Part shown: one piece after another, positions 54,832-64,000 of the stretch
How the letters are laid out: every line of letters starts with the position of its first letter
Position numbering within the stretch: the first letter of the stretch is position 1
Assembly: GCA_016721905.1 (NCBI GenBank)
Contig: JADKHH010000029.1
Coordinates: forward strand, 62,001 to 126,000
From: Candidatus Opimibacter skivensis
Lineage (GTDB): Bacteria > Bacteroidota > Bacteroidia > Chitinophagales > Saprospiraceae
Direction: 5' to 3'
Length of the DNA: 64,000 bases
Position numbers and translations under genes: made by a program
Notes under the pieces: model-generated
Database searches by the model: none
Seen by the model: the letters and a program-made list of their open reading frames with translations, nothing else
Told to the model about the DNA's origin: nothing

Positions 54832-57441
54832 ATGCAACAATCCACCACACCGATATTAACTCCTGACCAACGGCTCCGGGTATTTGTAAGCTCCACGCTG
54901 CAGGAACTTGCTGAAGAGCGCACCGCTGTGAAACAGGCCATTCAACAAATCCATCTCACACCGGTGATGTTTGAGATGGGTGCACGGCCACATGCGCCTC
55001 GTAACCTTTATCGTCAATACCTTGCGCAAAGCCAGATCTTTGTTGGCATCTATTGGGAACGTTATGGATGGATAGCCCCTGAAGAAACCGTTTCTGGACT
55101 TGAAGATGAGTACAATCTTTCAGGGGATATGCCCAAGCTGATCTATATCAAGCAGAGCGAAGGTCAGCGTGAAGAACCGCTGAAACAACTGATACACCGT
55201 ATCCAACAGGATGATAAAGTTTCCTATAAGACCTTTACGAATGCTAAAGAACTGGGTAACCTCATCATCAATGACCTGGCCCTGCTGCTGACGGAACGAT
55301 TTAATCTGGCCATGCTGAAAGGAGGTGTAACAGCAGAGCATAAATTTTTTGATTCCATACCATCAATTCCAAGTCCGATCATCGGCCGTGATAGGAATGT
55401 AACAGAAGTAATAGCACTGCTACAAAGACCGGCCTCCAGGCTCGTGACGTTGTCAGGCCCGGGAGGGATTGGTAAAACCCGGATGGTCATCGAAGTCGCC
55501 GGAAAAATCAAACATCATTTCAGGGATGGAGCGGCTTTTGTGCCGCTTGCACCGGTCAAGGATCATCAGCTTGTGGTAGAGACGATTTGTTATCATCTGG
55601 GTTTGAAATCTGCAGGTAACCTGTTAGAGAGTCTCAAATTATATTTCGAAGAGAAATCATTTCTGCTGGTGCTTGACAACTTTGAACAAGTCATTGAAGC
55701 ATCTGCCATCCTTGATGATTTATTATTTGCTGCACCCGGGCTCAAGATCTTGGTGACGAGTCGCGAAAGGCTTGCGCTTTCATTTGAACAAACCTATACA
55801 GTACCGACCTTGCCGGATACATATCCAGAAAGTCCAAAGGAGGAAGAAGATTTTCCACCGGCTATGCAGTTGTTTATCCAACGAGCTAAGACGATCCAGC
55901 CTTTCTTCACAGTGGATGCGCACAACAAGGATATTATCTACCGGATATGTCATCGCCTGGAAGGATTGCCGCTCGCCATTGAGCTTGCTGCCGGCCAGAT
56001 TAATTTATTCAGTCCGGCGATGTTGCTCGAAAAACTGGAAAATAGTCTTGATGTTTTGAAAGCTACCTTCAGGGATATTCCGGATCGCCAGAAGACTATG
56101 CGGAATACTATTGCCTGGAGTTTTCAAATGTTATCCGATGAGGAGCAGAACCTCATGATGCATATGAGCATCTTCCACAGCGGATGTCGCCTGGATGGCA
56201 TTGAATCCATCATGGGGATGGAAGCGGATGAGCTGTATTTCATGCTGGGGGCATTGATTGACAAGAGCCTTATATTCAAGATCGATGAGGGCTCGGTGAT
56301 GCGCTTCCAGATGCTGGAGTATATCCGTGAGTTTTGCATCGATAAGCTGAAAGCCACTGACAGGTATGAAGCCGCTAAAGAAAAGCAAGCGGATTTTTAT
56401 CATGACTGCCTGCAGCGGATCAAGCTGCAGAAAAACCAAGTCGATCAGAATGACATCCTGCGTTGCCTTGAAAACGAACACAACAACCTGCGCCAGGTGA
56501 TGGATTTCCTGCTGGAGAAAAAAGAACTGAAGAAACTAACTGAGCTCGCGTGGACACTCTGGTTGTTTTGGTGGGTCAATGCTCATACCAAGGAAGGATA
56601 CATGTGGATGAAGAAAGTCTGGTATTCGTACCATGCAGGGAATGAAAAATTTGATGATTATACGCTTTCCTTGCTGGCCACCAATGTCGGGACGATGGCG
56701 TTCCTGCAGCGGGATATGGAGATCTTCAATGCCTCGCTGGTGAAGTATTATAATTTAATTCGTCAGCAGTCGGATGATGAATTGGTAGCCACGGCATCGT
56801 TGATCGTAGGGGTGGTCAAGACCATCATCCATGAGCATGAGGATGCGGAGATCGTGCTTCAGATCAGTCTGGACCGTTACAAGCGGATCGGGTTGACATC
56901 CGGGATCAGTTTTGCTATGAGTGCACTTGGCCGAAATGCTGTTTACAACGGTAAAAAGATTGACATCGCAAAGCGTTATTACCACGAGAGTATGGAGATT
57001 GCGAAACAGGATGGAAATGCTATATCGGTGATCATCTGTCTGGCCGGGTTTGCGCTCTGTGAAGTCATGGCCAAGAACAGTGATGCTAAAAACTATCTGA
57101 GGGAGAGCATACAGTTGAGTCAGCAGATCCATTTCTATGAGGCGCTGGCATGGTCAATGGAGATTTGGGCGCTGGTGTCAATCAATGAAGGCAGCTATGT
57201 ACATGCGGTGACGCTGATGGGTGCGGTCGATCACCTGCGGGAGACTACGCAGCTACCGGTGTGGGACGACCTGCATGCGATCATCCTGGATGCCAATCAG
57301 CAGCTTCACAAATTGCTTGGTGATGACGAATTTACCCATGCATGGGACAATGGGGTGAATATGAGCCTTGACAGGATGCTGGAGTATGCGATGGAGGAGG
57401 GCGTTCGGGAAATGAAGGCTGGGTTGGTGGAGCAGTCCTAA
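54832..57441 (+). CDS. DUF4062-STAND NTPase with TPR-like C-terminus
   Basis: About 869 residues from the ATG at 54832 (an upstream GTG at 54775 is possible). N-terminal DUF4062 (RLRVFVSSTLQELAEER, residues about 15-110), a TIR-like fold. Then an NB-ARC/STAND ATPase: Walker A GPGGIGKTRM, Walker B FLLVLDNFEQ, sensor LVTSRERL, and the GLPLAIELAA motif. C-terminal TPR-like helices to the end. This is the plan of signal-gated switches and NLR-like anti-phage proteins. DUF4062 would be the effector or ligand-interacting part. No known defence genes adjoin, and its function is unproven. Gene stands alone. Confidence 0.85.
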   Translation: MQQSTTPILTPDQRLRVFVSSTLQELAEERTAVKQAIQQIHLTPVMFEMGARPHAPRNLYRQYLAQSQIFVGIYWERYGWIAPEETVSGLEDEYNLSGDMPKLIYIKQSEGQREEPLKQLIHRIQQDDKVSYKTFTNAKELGNLIINDLALLLTERFNLAMLKGGVTAEHKFFDSIPSIPSPIIGRDRNVTEVIALLQRPASRLVTLSGPGGIGKTRMVIEVAGKIKHHFRDGAAFVPLAPVKDHQLVVETICYHLGLKSAGNLLESLKLYFEEKSFLLVLDNFEQVIEASAILDDLLFAAPGLKILVTSRERLALSFEQTYTVPTLPDTYPESPKEEEDFPPAMQLFIQRAKTIQPFFTVDAHNKDIIYRICHRLEGLPLAIELAAGQINLFSPAMLLEKLENSLDVLKATFRDIPDRQKTMRNTIAWSFQMLSDEEQNLMMHMSIFHSGCRLDGIESIMGMEADELYFMLGALIDKSLIFKIDEGSVMRFQMLEYIREFCIDKLKATDRYEAAKEKQADFYHDCLQRIKLQKNQVDQNDILRCLENEHNNLRQVMDFLLEKKELKKLTELAWTLWLFWWVNAHTKEGYMWMKKVWYSYHAGNEKFDDYTLSLLATNVGTMAFLQRDMEIFNASLVKYYNLIRQQSDDELVATASLIVGVVKTIIHEHEDAEIVLQISLDRYKRIGLTSGISFAMSALGRNAVYNGKKIDIAKRYYHESMEIAKQDGNAISVIICLAGFALCEVMAKNSDAKNYLRESIQLSQQIHFYEALAWSMEIWALVSINEGSYVHAVTLMGAVDHLRETTQLPVWDDLHAIILDANQQLHKLLGDDEFTHAWDNGVNMSLDRMLEYAMEEGVREMKAGLVEQS

Positions 57442-57764
57442 CTACTTCTTTAATTTATCTGAAATCTCCGGGCATTAGCGAATAACGAATAACGAATAAC
57501 GAATAACGAATATCGAATATCGAAGTAGAAGTAGGAAGTAAGAAGGGGAAGTAAATCACCAGGGGCGATAAAATGAGTCTTACGTCCTATAAGTATCGTC
57601 TAAGGCATCTGCTAAATTTGGAAAATTAAAAGTGAATCCTTCCTTCTCCAGTCTTTCTGATTTTACATATCTTCCGTACAGAGCTAATTCAGGATCTGTG
57701 CGAAACAGAAGTGAGGCTCCTAGTTGTCTCTAGCAGCTTTTATGGGCAGTGGTTATTTTCAAGG
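57442..57764. other. Intergenic region with AATAACG repeat and epimerase remnant
   Basis: AATAACG-type tandem repeats at about 57478-57525 and an epimerase tail remnant on the minus strand at 57580-57733. Nothing else is identified. Confidence 0.5.
57580..57733 (-). pseudogene. C-terminal remnant of a TIGR01777-type epimerase
   Basis: The minus strand encodes about 50 residues (LLFRTDPELALYGRYV, then SERLEKEGFTFNFPNL and LADALDDTYRT, stop) that match the DUF1731 end of NAD-dependent epimerase-like proteins. A stop closes the frame upstream and the rest of the gene is absent. Confidence 0.55.
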
Positions 57765-58868
57765 TCAATAGGCTTTTGCTAATGATGTAAATATTGCCCA
57801 CCAGTCTGCCTTTCCTTCATTCTTTCCTAGGCGCACAATGATTATATCTTTTGTCGGATTAACATATACAAATTGACCTAAAATTCCTTCCGCCATAAAG
57901 TCTTCATTGGGGGTAGGCAGCCACCATTGATATTGATAGTAATCCACACTCCCATCTGACGTGTCCAGTTTGGTTGATTCTTCAACCCATTTTTGCGAAA
58001 CAATCTGTTTTCCATTCCAGTTTCCCTTGTTCTTATAAAGCCTTCCTATTTTGGCAAAATCTCTTGCTCTTGCGTTTAAACAACAAAATGTTTTTTCTAA
58101 GCCATTCCTTTTTCTGTCAATACTCCAGGATGCATCATATTCCATTTCAAGAGGTGTCCATAATTTTTCTTGTAAGTAGGAGGTGATTGACTTTCCCTTT
58201 AATGAACGTTCCAGAATTAAACCCAATAGTTGGGTGTTGCCACTTACATATTCAAAAGTTTTACCTGGTTCGGACTTTAAATTCATCTTTCCGATTTGTT
58301 TTCTCAGATTAAGTCCATAATAAAATGATGCAGCATCACCAAAAGGGTTTGTATAACTTTCATTGAATTTAATTCCTGATGTCATCTGTAATACATGCTT
58401 AATGGTTACTTTGTCAAATCCGTTTTTTCTCAATTCAGGAATATAATTTGTAATGGGTTCGTCAACAGATTTGATCAAGCCTTCGTCAATGGCGCAACCA
58501 ATTAATATGGACGTTACAGATTTTGCCATTGAAAATGAAGGAACAATGCTATGGTTGTCATAACCTTTAAAGTATTTTTCATATTGAATTGTGTCGTTTC
58601 TAATAATTAGAAAAGCCACGGTCTTGTTGTCTTCAAGATATTTGTCAAAAGGAGTGCCGTTTATTTCTTTTGGGAATTTACCTGAAGGAGTAGTTTGAAA
58701 ATGGAATGGTGAGGTGTTGGCAATTAATGGTCTTGACTGAAATTTTTTATGATCTTTTATGTCTGCAAAATTGTAAAAAACAAAACGTCCTAATTGACAA
58801 GAAGTCAATAAAGTTGAGGCTATTAGCATTAAAAGTACGAATCTGATAATTCTACCTTTTCGTTCCAT
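57765..58868 (-). CDS. Serine hydrolase, beta-lactamase family (second)
   Basis: 367 residues. N-terminal lipoprotein-like segment (LIASTLLTSCQLG, lipobox LTSC) so the enzyme is probably lipid-anchored. Active site SxxK in SFSMAKSVTS, a YxxGN at YVSGNTQLLG, and W-rich C-terminal strands typical of the 6-aminohexanoate-hydrolase-like group. Substrate is unknown. AT-rich codon use sets it apart from the GC-rich neighbours and suggests transfer. Confidence 0.88.
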   Translation of the reverse strand: MERKGRIIRFVLLMLIASTLLTSCQLGRFVFYNFADIKDHKKFQSRPLIANTSPFHFQTTPSGKFPKEINGTPFDKYLEDNKTVAFLIIRNDTIQYEKYFKGYDNHSIVPSFSMAKSVTSILIGCAIDEGLIKSVDEPITNYIPELRKNGFDKVTIKHVLQMTSGIKFNESYTNPFGDAASFYYGLNLRKQIGKMNLKSEPGKTFEYVSGNTQLLGLILERSLKGKSITSYLQEKLWTPLEMEYDASWSIDRKRNGLEKTFCCLNARARDFAKIGRLYKNKGNWNGKQIVSQKWVEESTKLDTSDGSVDYYQYQWWLPTPNEDFMAEGILGQFVYVNPTKDIIIVRLGKNEGKADWWAIFTSLAKAY

Positions 58869-58924
58869 AATTAGTAATTTGTCTTTGTGGTTTATTCGTC
58901 CTACTATTGTATATAATCACTTGT

Positions 58925-59095
58925 TTATTCCTGCACCTCCCCCATCCAAATATACCCAAATCCCTGCCTTTTCAAAGGGCTTACTGCAACATAGGACTTC
59001 AACGTTATTGCAGCAAGCTGCTTCAGCGCTTTTGATCCGATGGAAGGCTTGACACCGCTCTTCAAGGTATTCTTACATACCCCTTTCTTTACCAT
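58925..59095 (-). CDS. Possible small basic protein, 56 aa
   Basis: The frame from the ATG at 59095 starts MVKKGVCKNTLKSGVKPS and ends FGYIWMGEVQE, with AAAGAG eight bases before it as a weak ribosome site. It is lysine-rich and soluble. No family is recognised. The longer frame from 59209 gives an unlikely N-terminus. It may be a chance frame. Confidence 0.3.
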   Translation of the reverse strand: MVKKGVCKNTLKSGVKPSIGSKALKQLAAITLKSYVAVSPLKRQGFGYIWMGEVQE

Positions 59096-59290
59096 CTCTT
59101 TACACACAAATTTCCCCTTTCCATTTTCCCTCCACCTTATTATCTTTAGCGCTGATCCCGGCAACCCACAGGAATATCCCGAGTATTCTAAGACTTTGAA
59201 ACACCACACCTTCAGTCGATTGACTTCATGGACTGAGGGTCGAAGTATGATGTCAAATGAAAACAGAGTAAGCGAAACAGATCTCCTATT

Positions 59291-62200
59291 ATGGCCGAAC
59301 AGCTCATCTACGAAAGCAAAAAATCAAAGATCTACCTGGTAGACGACGGGGAGTGGGACAGACCCGTCGTCATGAAGATCCTCAACTTTGAATTCCCGAC
59401 TCCGGTCGAGATCGCCCAGTTTTACAACGAGTTTGATATCATCGACGGGCTGACGCTCAAAGGCACCCGCAACGTTCTGAAACGCTCCAAAGCAAAGAAC
59501 AGACACGCACTTTACCTGGAGTATTTCCCGGCCAGGACGCTCAAGGAGGTTTTCCAAAAGAAGCAAAATGATATCCTGGACTTCCTCTACATGGCCATTG
59601 GTGCTGCTGATGCCCTTGGAGAGATCCACCAGCACAATATCATCCACAAAGACATCAGCCCGTTCAATATCCTGGTCAACCTACAGGAACGGACCGTCAA
59701 GATCATCGACTTCGGAATCTCCACCCGCTTTGACCTGAAACACCACTACCTCGGTAATCCCGAGCGACTGGAAGGAACCCTTGCATATAATTCGCCGGAA
59801 CAGACGGGGCGAATGAACAGGACAGTAGATTATCGCACTGATCTCTACTCCCTCGGCGTCACCTTGTATGAAGCAATTGCAGGACGTCTTCCTTTCCCTG
59901 CATCCGATGCAATGGAACTTGTACATGCACACATCGCCCAGATCGCCGAACCAGTCAATGTGGTCAACCCGGTCGTACCAGAAGTCATAGGCCGCATCAT
60001 TGCCAGGCTCATGGCCAAGAATGCAGAGGATCGATATCAATCCGCCTATGGCCTGAAGTATGATCTTGAAATATGCCTTAATCATTTTGAAAAGACGGGC
60101 AGGATTCCGGACTTCCCGTTAGGACAGAGAGATTATTCAGGTAAGTTTCTGATCCAACAAAAATTATACGGTCGTGAACAGGAGATTCACGATCTGATGG
60201 TCGCGTACCGGCGATGTGCTCATGGAGGAAAAGAGCTCATGTTGGTCTCTGGATATTCCGGGACAGGTAAGTCTGCTCTCGTGCGGGAAGTACATAAGCC
60301 CATCACCGAAAGTCACGGATATTTTATAGAAGGTAAGTTTGATCAATTCCAACGCGCCGTTCCATACTTCGCGATCCTCAAGGCATTCGAGGAGATGATC
60401 AACATCCTGCTCACCGAAAGCCAGTCTGTCCTTGATGGATTCAGAATCTCTATACAGGAAGCAGTTGGTACAGAAGGTAAAGTCATCACTGATGTCATTC
60501 CCCAACTCGAAAAAATCATTGGCCCTCAACCACCTGTGCCTGAAGTCGGAGGTGCGGAGGCGCAGAATAGGTTTAACTATGTATTTCGCAAACTGATCCA
60601 TGTCCTTGCAAGCAAAGAACATCCGTTAGTCCTCTTCATCGATGACCTGCAGTGGGCCGACTCATCATCACTGAGTCTGTTGCAAGTGTTGATGACCGAC
60701 CGGGACAGCAAATACCTGCTATGCATCTGCGCCTATCGTGACAATGAAGTGAGCGCATCCCATCCGTTTGTCATCACGGTGGGCGATATCCGGCAAGAAG
60801 GCGCCCTGATCAATACCATCTCGCTCGGCAATCTGTCAAAAGAAAATGTCAATGAACTGATCGCTGATGCCGTCAATACAACACCTGATAAGACAAAGGA
60901 ACTCACACAGCTCGTATATCAAAAGACAAGCGGAAACGCATTCTTTGTCAATCAGTTTCTGAAATCACTCTACCAGGAGAACCTGCTGTGGTTCAATTTT
61001 GATACGCTGCAATGGGAATGGGACATGGTCAAGGCCACCGAGAAAAACATCACTGACAACGTGGTGGAACTCATGGCCGGAAAAATCAAAAAACTTCCGG
61101 AGGCTACGCAGAAACCCCTCAAGACGGGTGCATGTATCGGCAATAGCTTTGACCTCGCGACACTCAGTATCATTGAGGCCATTGAAGAAAGTGACATCGT
61201 CAAAAGCCTGCATGAAGCATTAGCAGAAGGACTGATCGTTCCGGCGGGCAAGATGTACCGGTTTACGCATGACCGCATCCAACAGGCCGTCTACTCACTG
61301 ATCGCTGAAAAGGATCGTAATCATGCGCATCTCACCATCGGTCGGTTGTTGCTGGCCAATATTCCTGAAGATAAGAGAGAAGCCCACCTCTTTGATATCG
61401 TCAATCAATGGAACTGGGGCAAAGACATCATCACCGATGCAGGTGAAAAAGAATTACTTGCAGGCCTCAATCTCGAAGCAGGTCGCAAGGCCAAACAAAG
61501 CTCTGCCTTTAAAGCCGCGCTTGAATATTTTGAAACCGGTATCGCACTCCTGAAAGACGATCCGTGGAATATCCAATATGAATTGTGCCGCAACCTGCAC
61601 ACGGAAGCTACCGAAGCTGCGTATCTCAACGGTGACTTTGCCACGATGGACAAATATTATCCCATCGTACTGAAGAACACGCGTAACCTGCTGGAGAAAG
61701 TAAAGCCTTACGAGATCAGGATACTTGCCTACAAGGCAGAGAATAAACTGCTTGATGCGATCAAGACGGGCCTGGAGTTACTGAAACAACTTGGCGAAGA
61801 TTTTCCATCCAATCCAACCATGGTGCATGTCATGGCTGATCTCATCAAGACGAAAATAAAACTGTCTGGTAAGAACAACGACAAGTTGAAGGATCTTCCT
61901 GCGATGACGGATGAGACGAAGATGGCGGCGATGCGGATCATGGCGGACATAGCATCGTCCAGTTATTGGGCGACACCTACATTGTTTCCATTGGTCATAT
62001 TCCGCATGGTGCATCTCTCCTTACGCTATGGCAATACAGCTATATCCGCTTTTGCTTTTGCTACATACGGCGTGATCATGTGTGGTGTCCTCGGACAGAT
62101 GCGTAATGGCTATGAATTTGGTAAATTAGGTTTGATTCTCCTGGAAAAATACAACGCGAAGGAATGGAAGACCCAGATCTATACACCAATCTACGCGCTG

Positions 62201-64000
62201 ATCGTCAACTGGAATGAGCATGTACACAATACCTTGCGTCCGTTGCAGGAGTCCTATCACATTGGCCTGGAGACCGGGGCAATTGAATTTGCCTGCATTA
62301 ATACCAACATCTATTGCATCCACGCTTATCTCAGCGGCAAGCGCCTGGTGCGATTGGAAGAAGAGACCAAAGCGTACAGCGACAGCTTCAATCAATTCAA
62401 ACAGGAAACTAACTTCAATTATAACGAAGTGTATCACCAGGGCATGCTCAACTTCATGGGTAGATCGGCTGATCCACTAGTGTTGACAGGTACAGCTTAT
62501 GATGAAGAGAAAATGATGGCTCAAAACCTGTCGCGCAATGACAAGACCGGGACCTTCTTTATTCATTTCAACAAACTCATCCTGGCGTGCCATTTTCATG
62601 AATATGAAAAGGCTGCGTTTCATGCATCAGAATCTCGTAAGTTACTGGAAGCGGTATTGGCTAAATTTGAAATACCCAATCATCATCTCTACGAAGCACT
62701 TGCCCTGCTAGCCAAATGTGAAAAGGCGACGCCGGGAGAAAAGCGGAAGTATATCAGTCGGGTCAAAGGCAATATGAGTAAGCTCAAGACCTGGGCTAAG
62801 TTTGCACCCGAAAATTATCAGCATAAGTATGATTTGCTGCAGGCAGAGCTCCTGCGTATCAACGGAAATGCAAATGAGGCCAGACCTGTCTATGACAAGG
62901 CGATTGCCGGTGCATCTAACAATGATTACATCCATGAGGAAGCCCTCGCCTATGAGCTGACTGGTCGGTTTTATATTCAACAGAAATCAGAAGACCTTGC
63001 CACCTTCTATCTCAAGGCTTCATACAATGCTTATCGCGAATGGGGTGGAGAAGCAAAGCTCCGGCAGATGGAGCAATTGTATCCCAAATATGTTTCTGGT
63101 GTCAATCGTAATCAGGAAAGCATTTTGGAGTCTGGAACTATCAATGAAACTTCTTCGATGGTTCACGGGAGTGTCCTGGATATCACGACAGTCTTGAAAG
63201 CAGCCAATTCCATTTCCGGAGAAGTGGTGCTCTCCAATCTGCTCACCGTATTGATGGGCATCGTCATTGAAAATGCAGGAGCGCAGCGTGGTTTACTTCT
63301 GTTGGAGAAAGATGGGCGTCTCTACATCGAAGCCATCAAGGATCTGGAAGAAAATTCTATCTCCTTACTTCAGCATGTGCCGCTAGAAGAATACAATGAG
63401 ATCGCGCAGACAGTGGTTACGTATGTGCGCAGGACGAACGAGAGTGCGGTGATCAACAATGCAGCCACCGATATGCGATACCAGATGGACAAGTATATCC
63501 AGCAAAGGAAGGCTAAGTCCATCATGAGCACACCTATCCTGCATCAAGGTAAATTTATCGGCATCCTGTATCTCGAAAACAATCTGACAACGGGTGCATT
63601 CACACAGGAGCGTATCAATTTGATGAGCTTGCTATCCGGCCAGATTGCGACCTCAATTGAAAATGCCATGCTCTACAACAGTCTGGAGCGCAAAGTTGAA
63701 GAACGTACTGCAGAGCTTGCGGAAGAGAAAAAGAAATCAGATGACTTGTTGTTTAACATCCTGCCTGCAGAGACAGCTGATGAGTTGAAGCGAGTAGGTC
63801 GCACGACACCTCAGAAATTTGAAAGTGTGACTGTATTATTTACGGATTTTATCGGATTTACATCCAAGTCTTCCTCGATGAGTCCGGAAGAGATTGTAAC
63901 TACGGTGGATACTTATTTCAGTGCCTTTGATACGATCGTCAATAAGTACAAAGTCGAAAAGATCAAGACTATCGGGGATGCGTACATGTGTGTTGGGGGT
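59291..64000 (+). CDS. Hybrid Ser/Thr kinase - AAA ATPase - TPR - GAF - class III cyclase (cut by the window end)
   Basis: Over 1570 residues with no in-frame stop that I can find, running past the window. Kinase domain: VVMKIL lysine, HKDISPFNIL catalytic loop, DFG in IIDFGISTRF (about 1-280). AAA_16-type ATPase: Walker A SGYSGTGKSA (about 320), Walker B LFIDDLQW. Then a long TPR-like helical region, a GAF domain (about 1310-1450), a coiled coil (RKVEERTAELAEEKKKSDDLL) and the start of a class III adenylate/guanylate cyclase (VTVLFTDFIGFTS, IKTIGDAYM) with both metal Asp. The order resembles known kinase-AAA-GAF receptors, but the cyclase is an unusual end. It probably links phosphorylation sensing to cyclic nucleotide output. 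Confidence 0.85.
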   Translation, partial: MAEQLIYESKKSKIYLVDDGEWDRPVVMKILNFEFPTPVEIAQFYNEFDIIDGLTLKGTRNVLKRSKAKNRHALYLEYFPARTLKEVFQKKQNDILDFLYMAIGAADALGEIHQHNIIHKDISPFNILVNLQERTVKIIDFGISTRFDLKHHYLGNPERLEGTLAYNSPEQTGRMNRTVDYRTDLYSLGVTLYEAIAGRLPFPASDAMELVHAHIAQIAEPVNVVNPVVPEVIGRIIARLMAKNAEDRYQSAYGLKYDLEICLNHFEKTGRIPDFPLGQRDYSGKFLIQQKLYGREQEIHDLMVAYRRCAHGGKELMLVSGYSGTGKSALVREVHKPITESHGYFIEGKFDQFQRAVPYFAILKAFEEMINILLTESQSVLDGFRISIQEAVGTEGKVITDVIPQLEKIIGPQPPVPEVGGAEAQNRFNYVFRKLIHVLASKEHPLVLFIDDLQWADSSSLSLLQVLMTDRDSKYLLCICAYRDNEVSASHPFVITVGDIRQEGALINTISLGNLSKENVNELIADAVNTTPDKTKELTQLVYQKTSGNAFFVNQFLKSLYQENLLWFNFDTLQWEWDMVKATEKNITDNVVELMAGKIKKLPEATQKPLKTGACIGNSFDLATLSIIEAIEESDIVKSLHEALAEGLIVPAGKMYRFTHDRIQQAVYSLIAEKDRNHAHLTIGRLLLANIPEDKREAHLFDIVNQWNWGKDIITDAGEKELLAGLNLEAGRKAKQSSAFKAALEYFETGIALLKDDPWNIQYELCRNLHTEATEAAYLNGDFATMDKYYPIVLKNTRNLLEKVKPYEIRILAYKAENKLLDAIKTGLELLKQLGEDFPSNPTMVHVMADLIKTKIKLSGKNNDKLKDLPAMTDETKMAAMRIMADIASSSYWATPTLFPLVIFRMVHLSLRYGNTAISAFAFATYGVIMCGVLGQMRNGYEFGKLGLILLEKYNAKEWKTQIYTPIYALIVNWNEHVHNTLRPLQESYHIGLETGAIEFACINTNIYCIHAYLSGKRLVRLEEETKAYSDSFNQFKQETNFNYNEVYHQGMLNFMGRSADPLVLTGTAYDEEKMMAQNLSRNDKTGTFFIHFNKLILACHFHEYEKAAFHASESRKLLEAVLAKFEIPNHHLYEALALLAKCEKATPGEKRKYISRVKGNMSKLKTWAKFAPENYQHKYDLLQAELLRINGNANEARPVYDKAIAGASNNDYIHEEALAYELTGRFYIQQKSEDLATFYLKASYNAYREWGGEAKLRQMEQLYPKYVSGVNRNQESILESGTINETSSMVHGSVLDITTVLKAANSISGEVVLSNLLTVLMGIVIENAGAQRGLLLLEKDGRLYIEAIKDLEENSISLLQHVPLEEYNEIAQTVVTYVRRTNESAVINNAATDMRYQMDKYIQQRKAKSIMSTPILHQGKFIGILYLENNLTTGAFTQERINLMSLLSGQIATSIENAMLYNSLERKVEERTAELAEEKKKSDDLLFNILPAETADELKRVGRTTPQKFESVTVLFTDFIGFTSKSSSMSPEEIVTTVDTYFSAFDTIVNKYKVEKIKTIGDAYMCVGG

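Overview
The window is a stretch of a Bacteroidota chromosome, most likely from the Saprospiraceae or a close relative. Four things point there: a gliding-motility lipoprotein (GldB-like) divergent from a PorT-like barrel protein, secreted proteins with type IX secretion (T9SS) C-terminal sorting domains, LytTR-type two-component systems including a propeller histidine kinase, and TAnnTTTG promoter boxes. This is inference from gene families. There is no rRNA, tRNA or CRISPR array that I can see.

Layout. 1-1240: IS110-family element with a structured upstream region. 1685-4546: uvrA. 4547-7200: AT-rich island with a possible 21-residue peptide gene and the 5' part of an all-helical repeat protein. 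7954-9821: GH3-type adenylating enzyme plus a small partner. 9822-15314: rearranged accessory zone with a T9SS protein, a complete IS3 (IS407-type) element, gene remnants, an orphan lipoprotein and a 5'-truncated second copy of the GH3 and partner pair. 15833-18214: large lipoprotein and outer-membrane barrel. 18462-25565: core block of 2OG-Fe(II) oxygenase, GldB, PorT, NadC, tail-specific protease and a CX4CH lipoprotein. 25782-31712: serine hydrolase and a LytTR regulator/propeller kinase pair. 31765-37867: two peptidase-S74 surface proteins, a HicAB toxin-antitoxin pair and a T9SS protein. 38236-41967: S9 peptidase and MFS transporter. 42409-45446: metal-responsive regulator, metal-binding lipoprotein-like SBP and ABC ATPase, with no permease. 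45694-51243: acyl-CoA dehydrogenase, site-2 protease, OmpH, TatA, DUF4468-like protein and an SPFH protein. 51441-54467: tandem LytS-like kinases and a LytTR regulator. 54832-64000: DUF4062-STAND ATPase, a serine hydrolase, and a giant kinase-AAA-TPR-GAF-cyclase protein running off the end.

Two themes run across the window. First, intergenic regions carry several families of dispersed, structured repeats. In two families (69-70 bp and about 110-117 bp) the paired arms change together between copies, which argues for selection on a folded RNA or a cruciform. The spaces around them are filled with degenerate short tandem phrases. Second, four otherwise complete genes (uvrA with three lesions, the repeat protein, GH3 and a histidine kinase) are broken by single missing bases, all or nearly all in short homopolymers. 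These look more like sequencing undercalls than true pseudogenes, so the intact reading is given for each.
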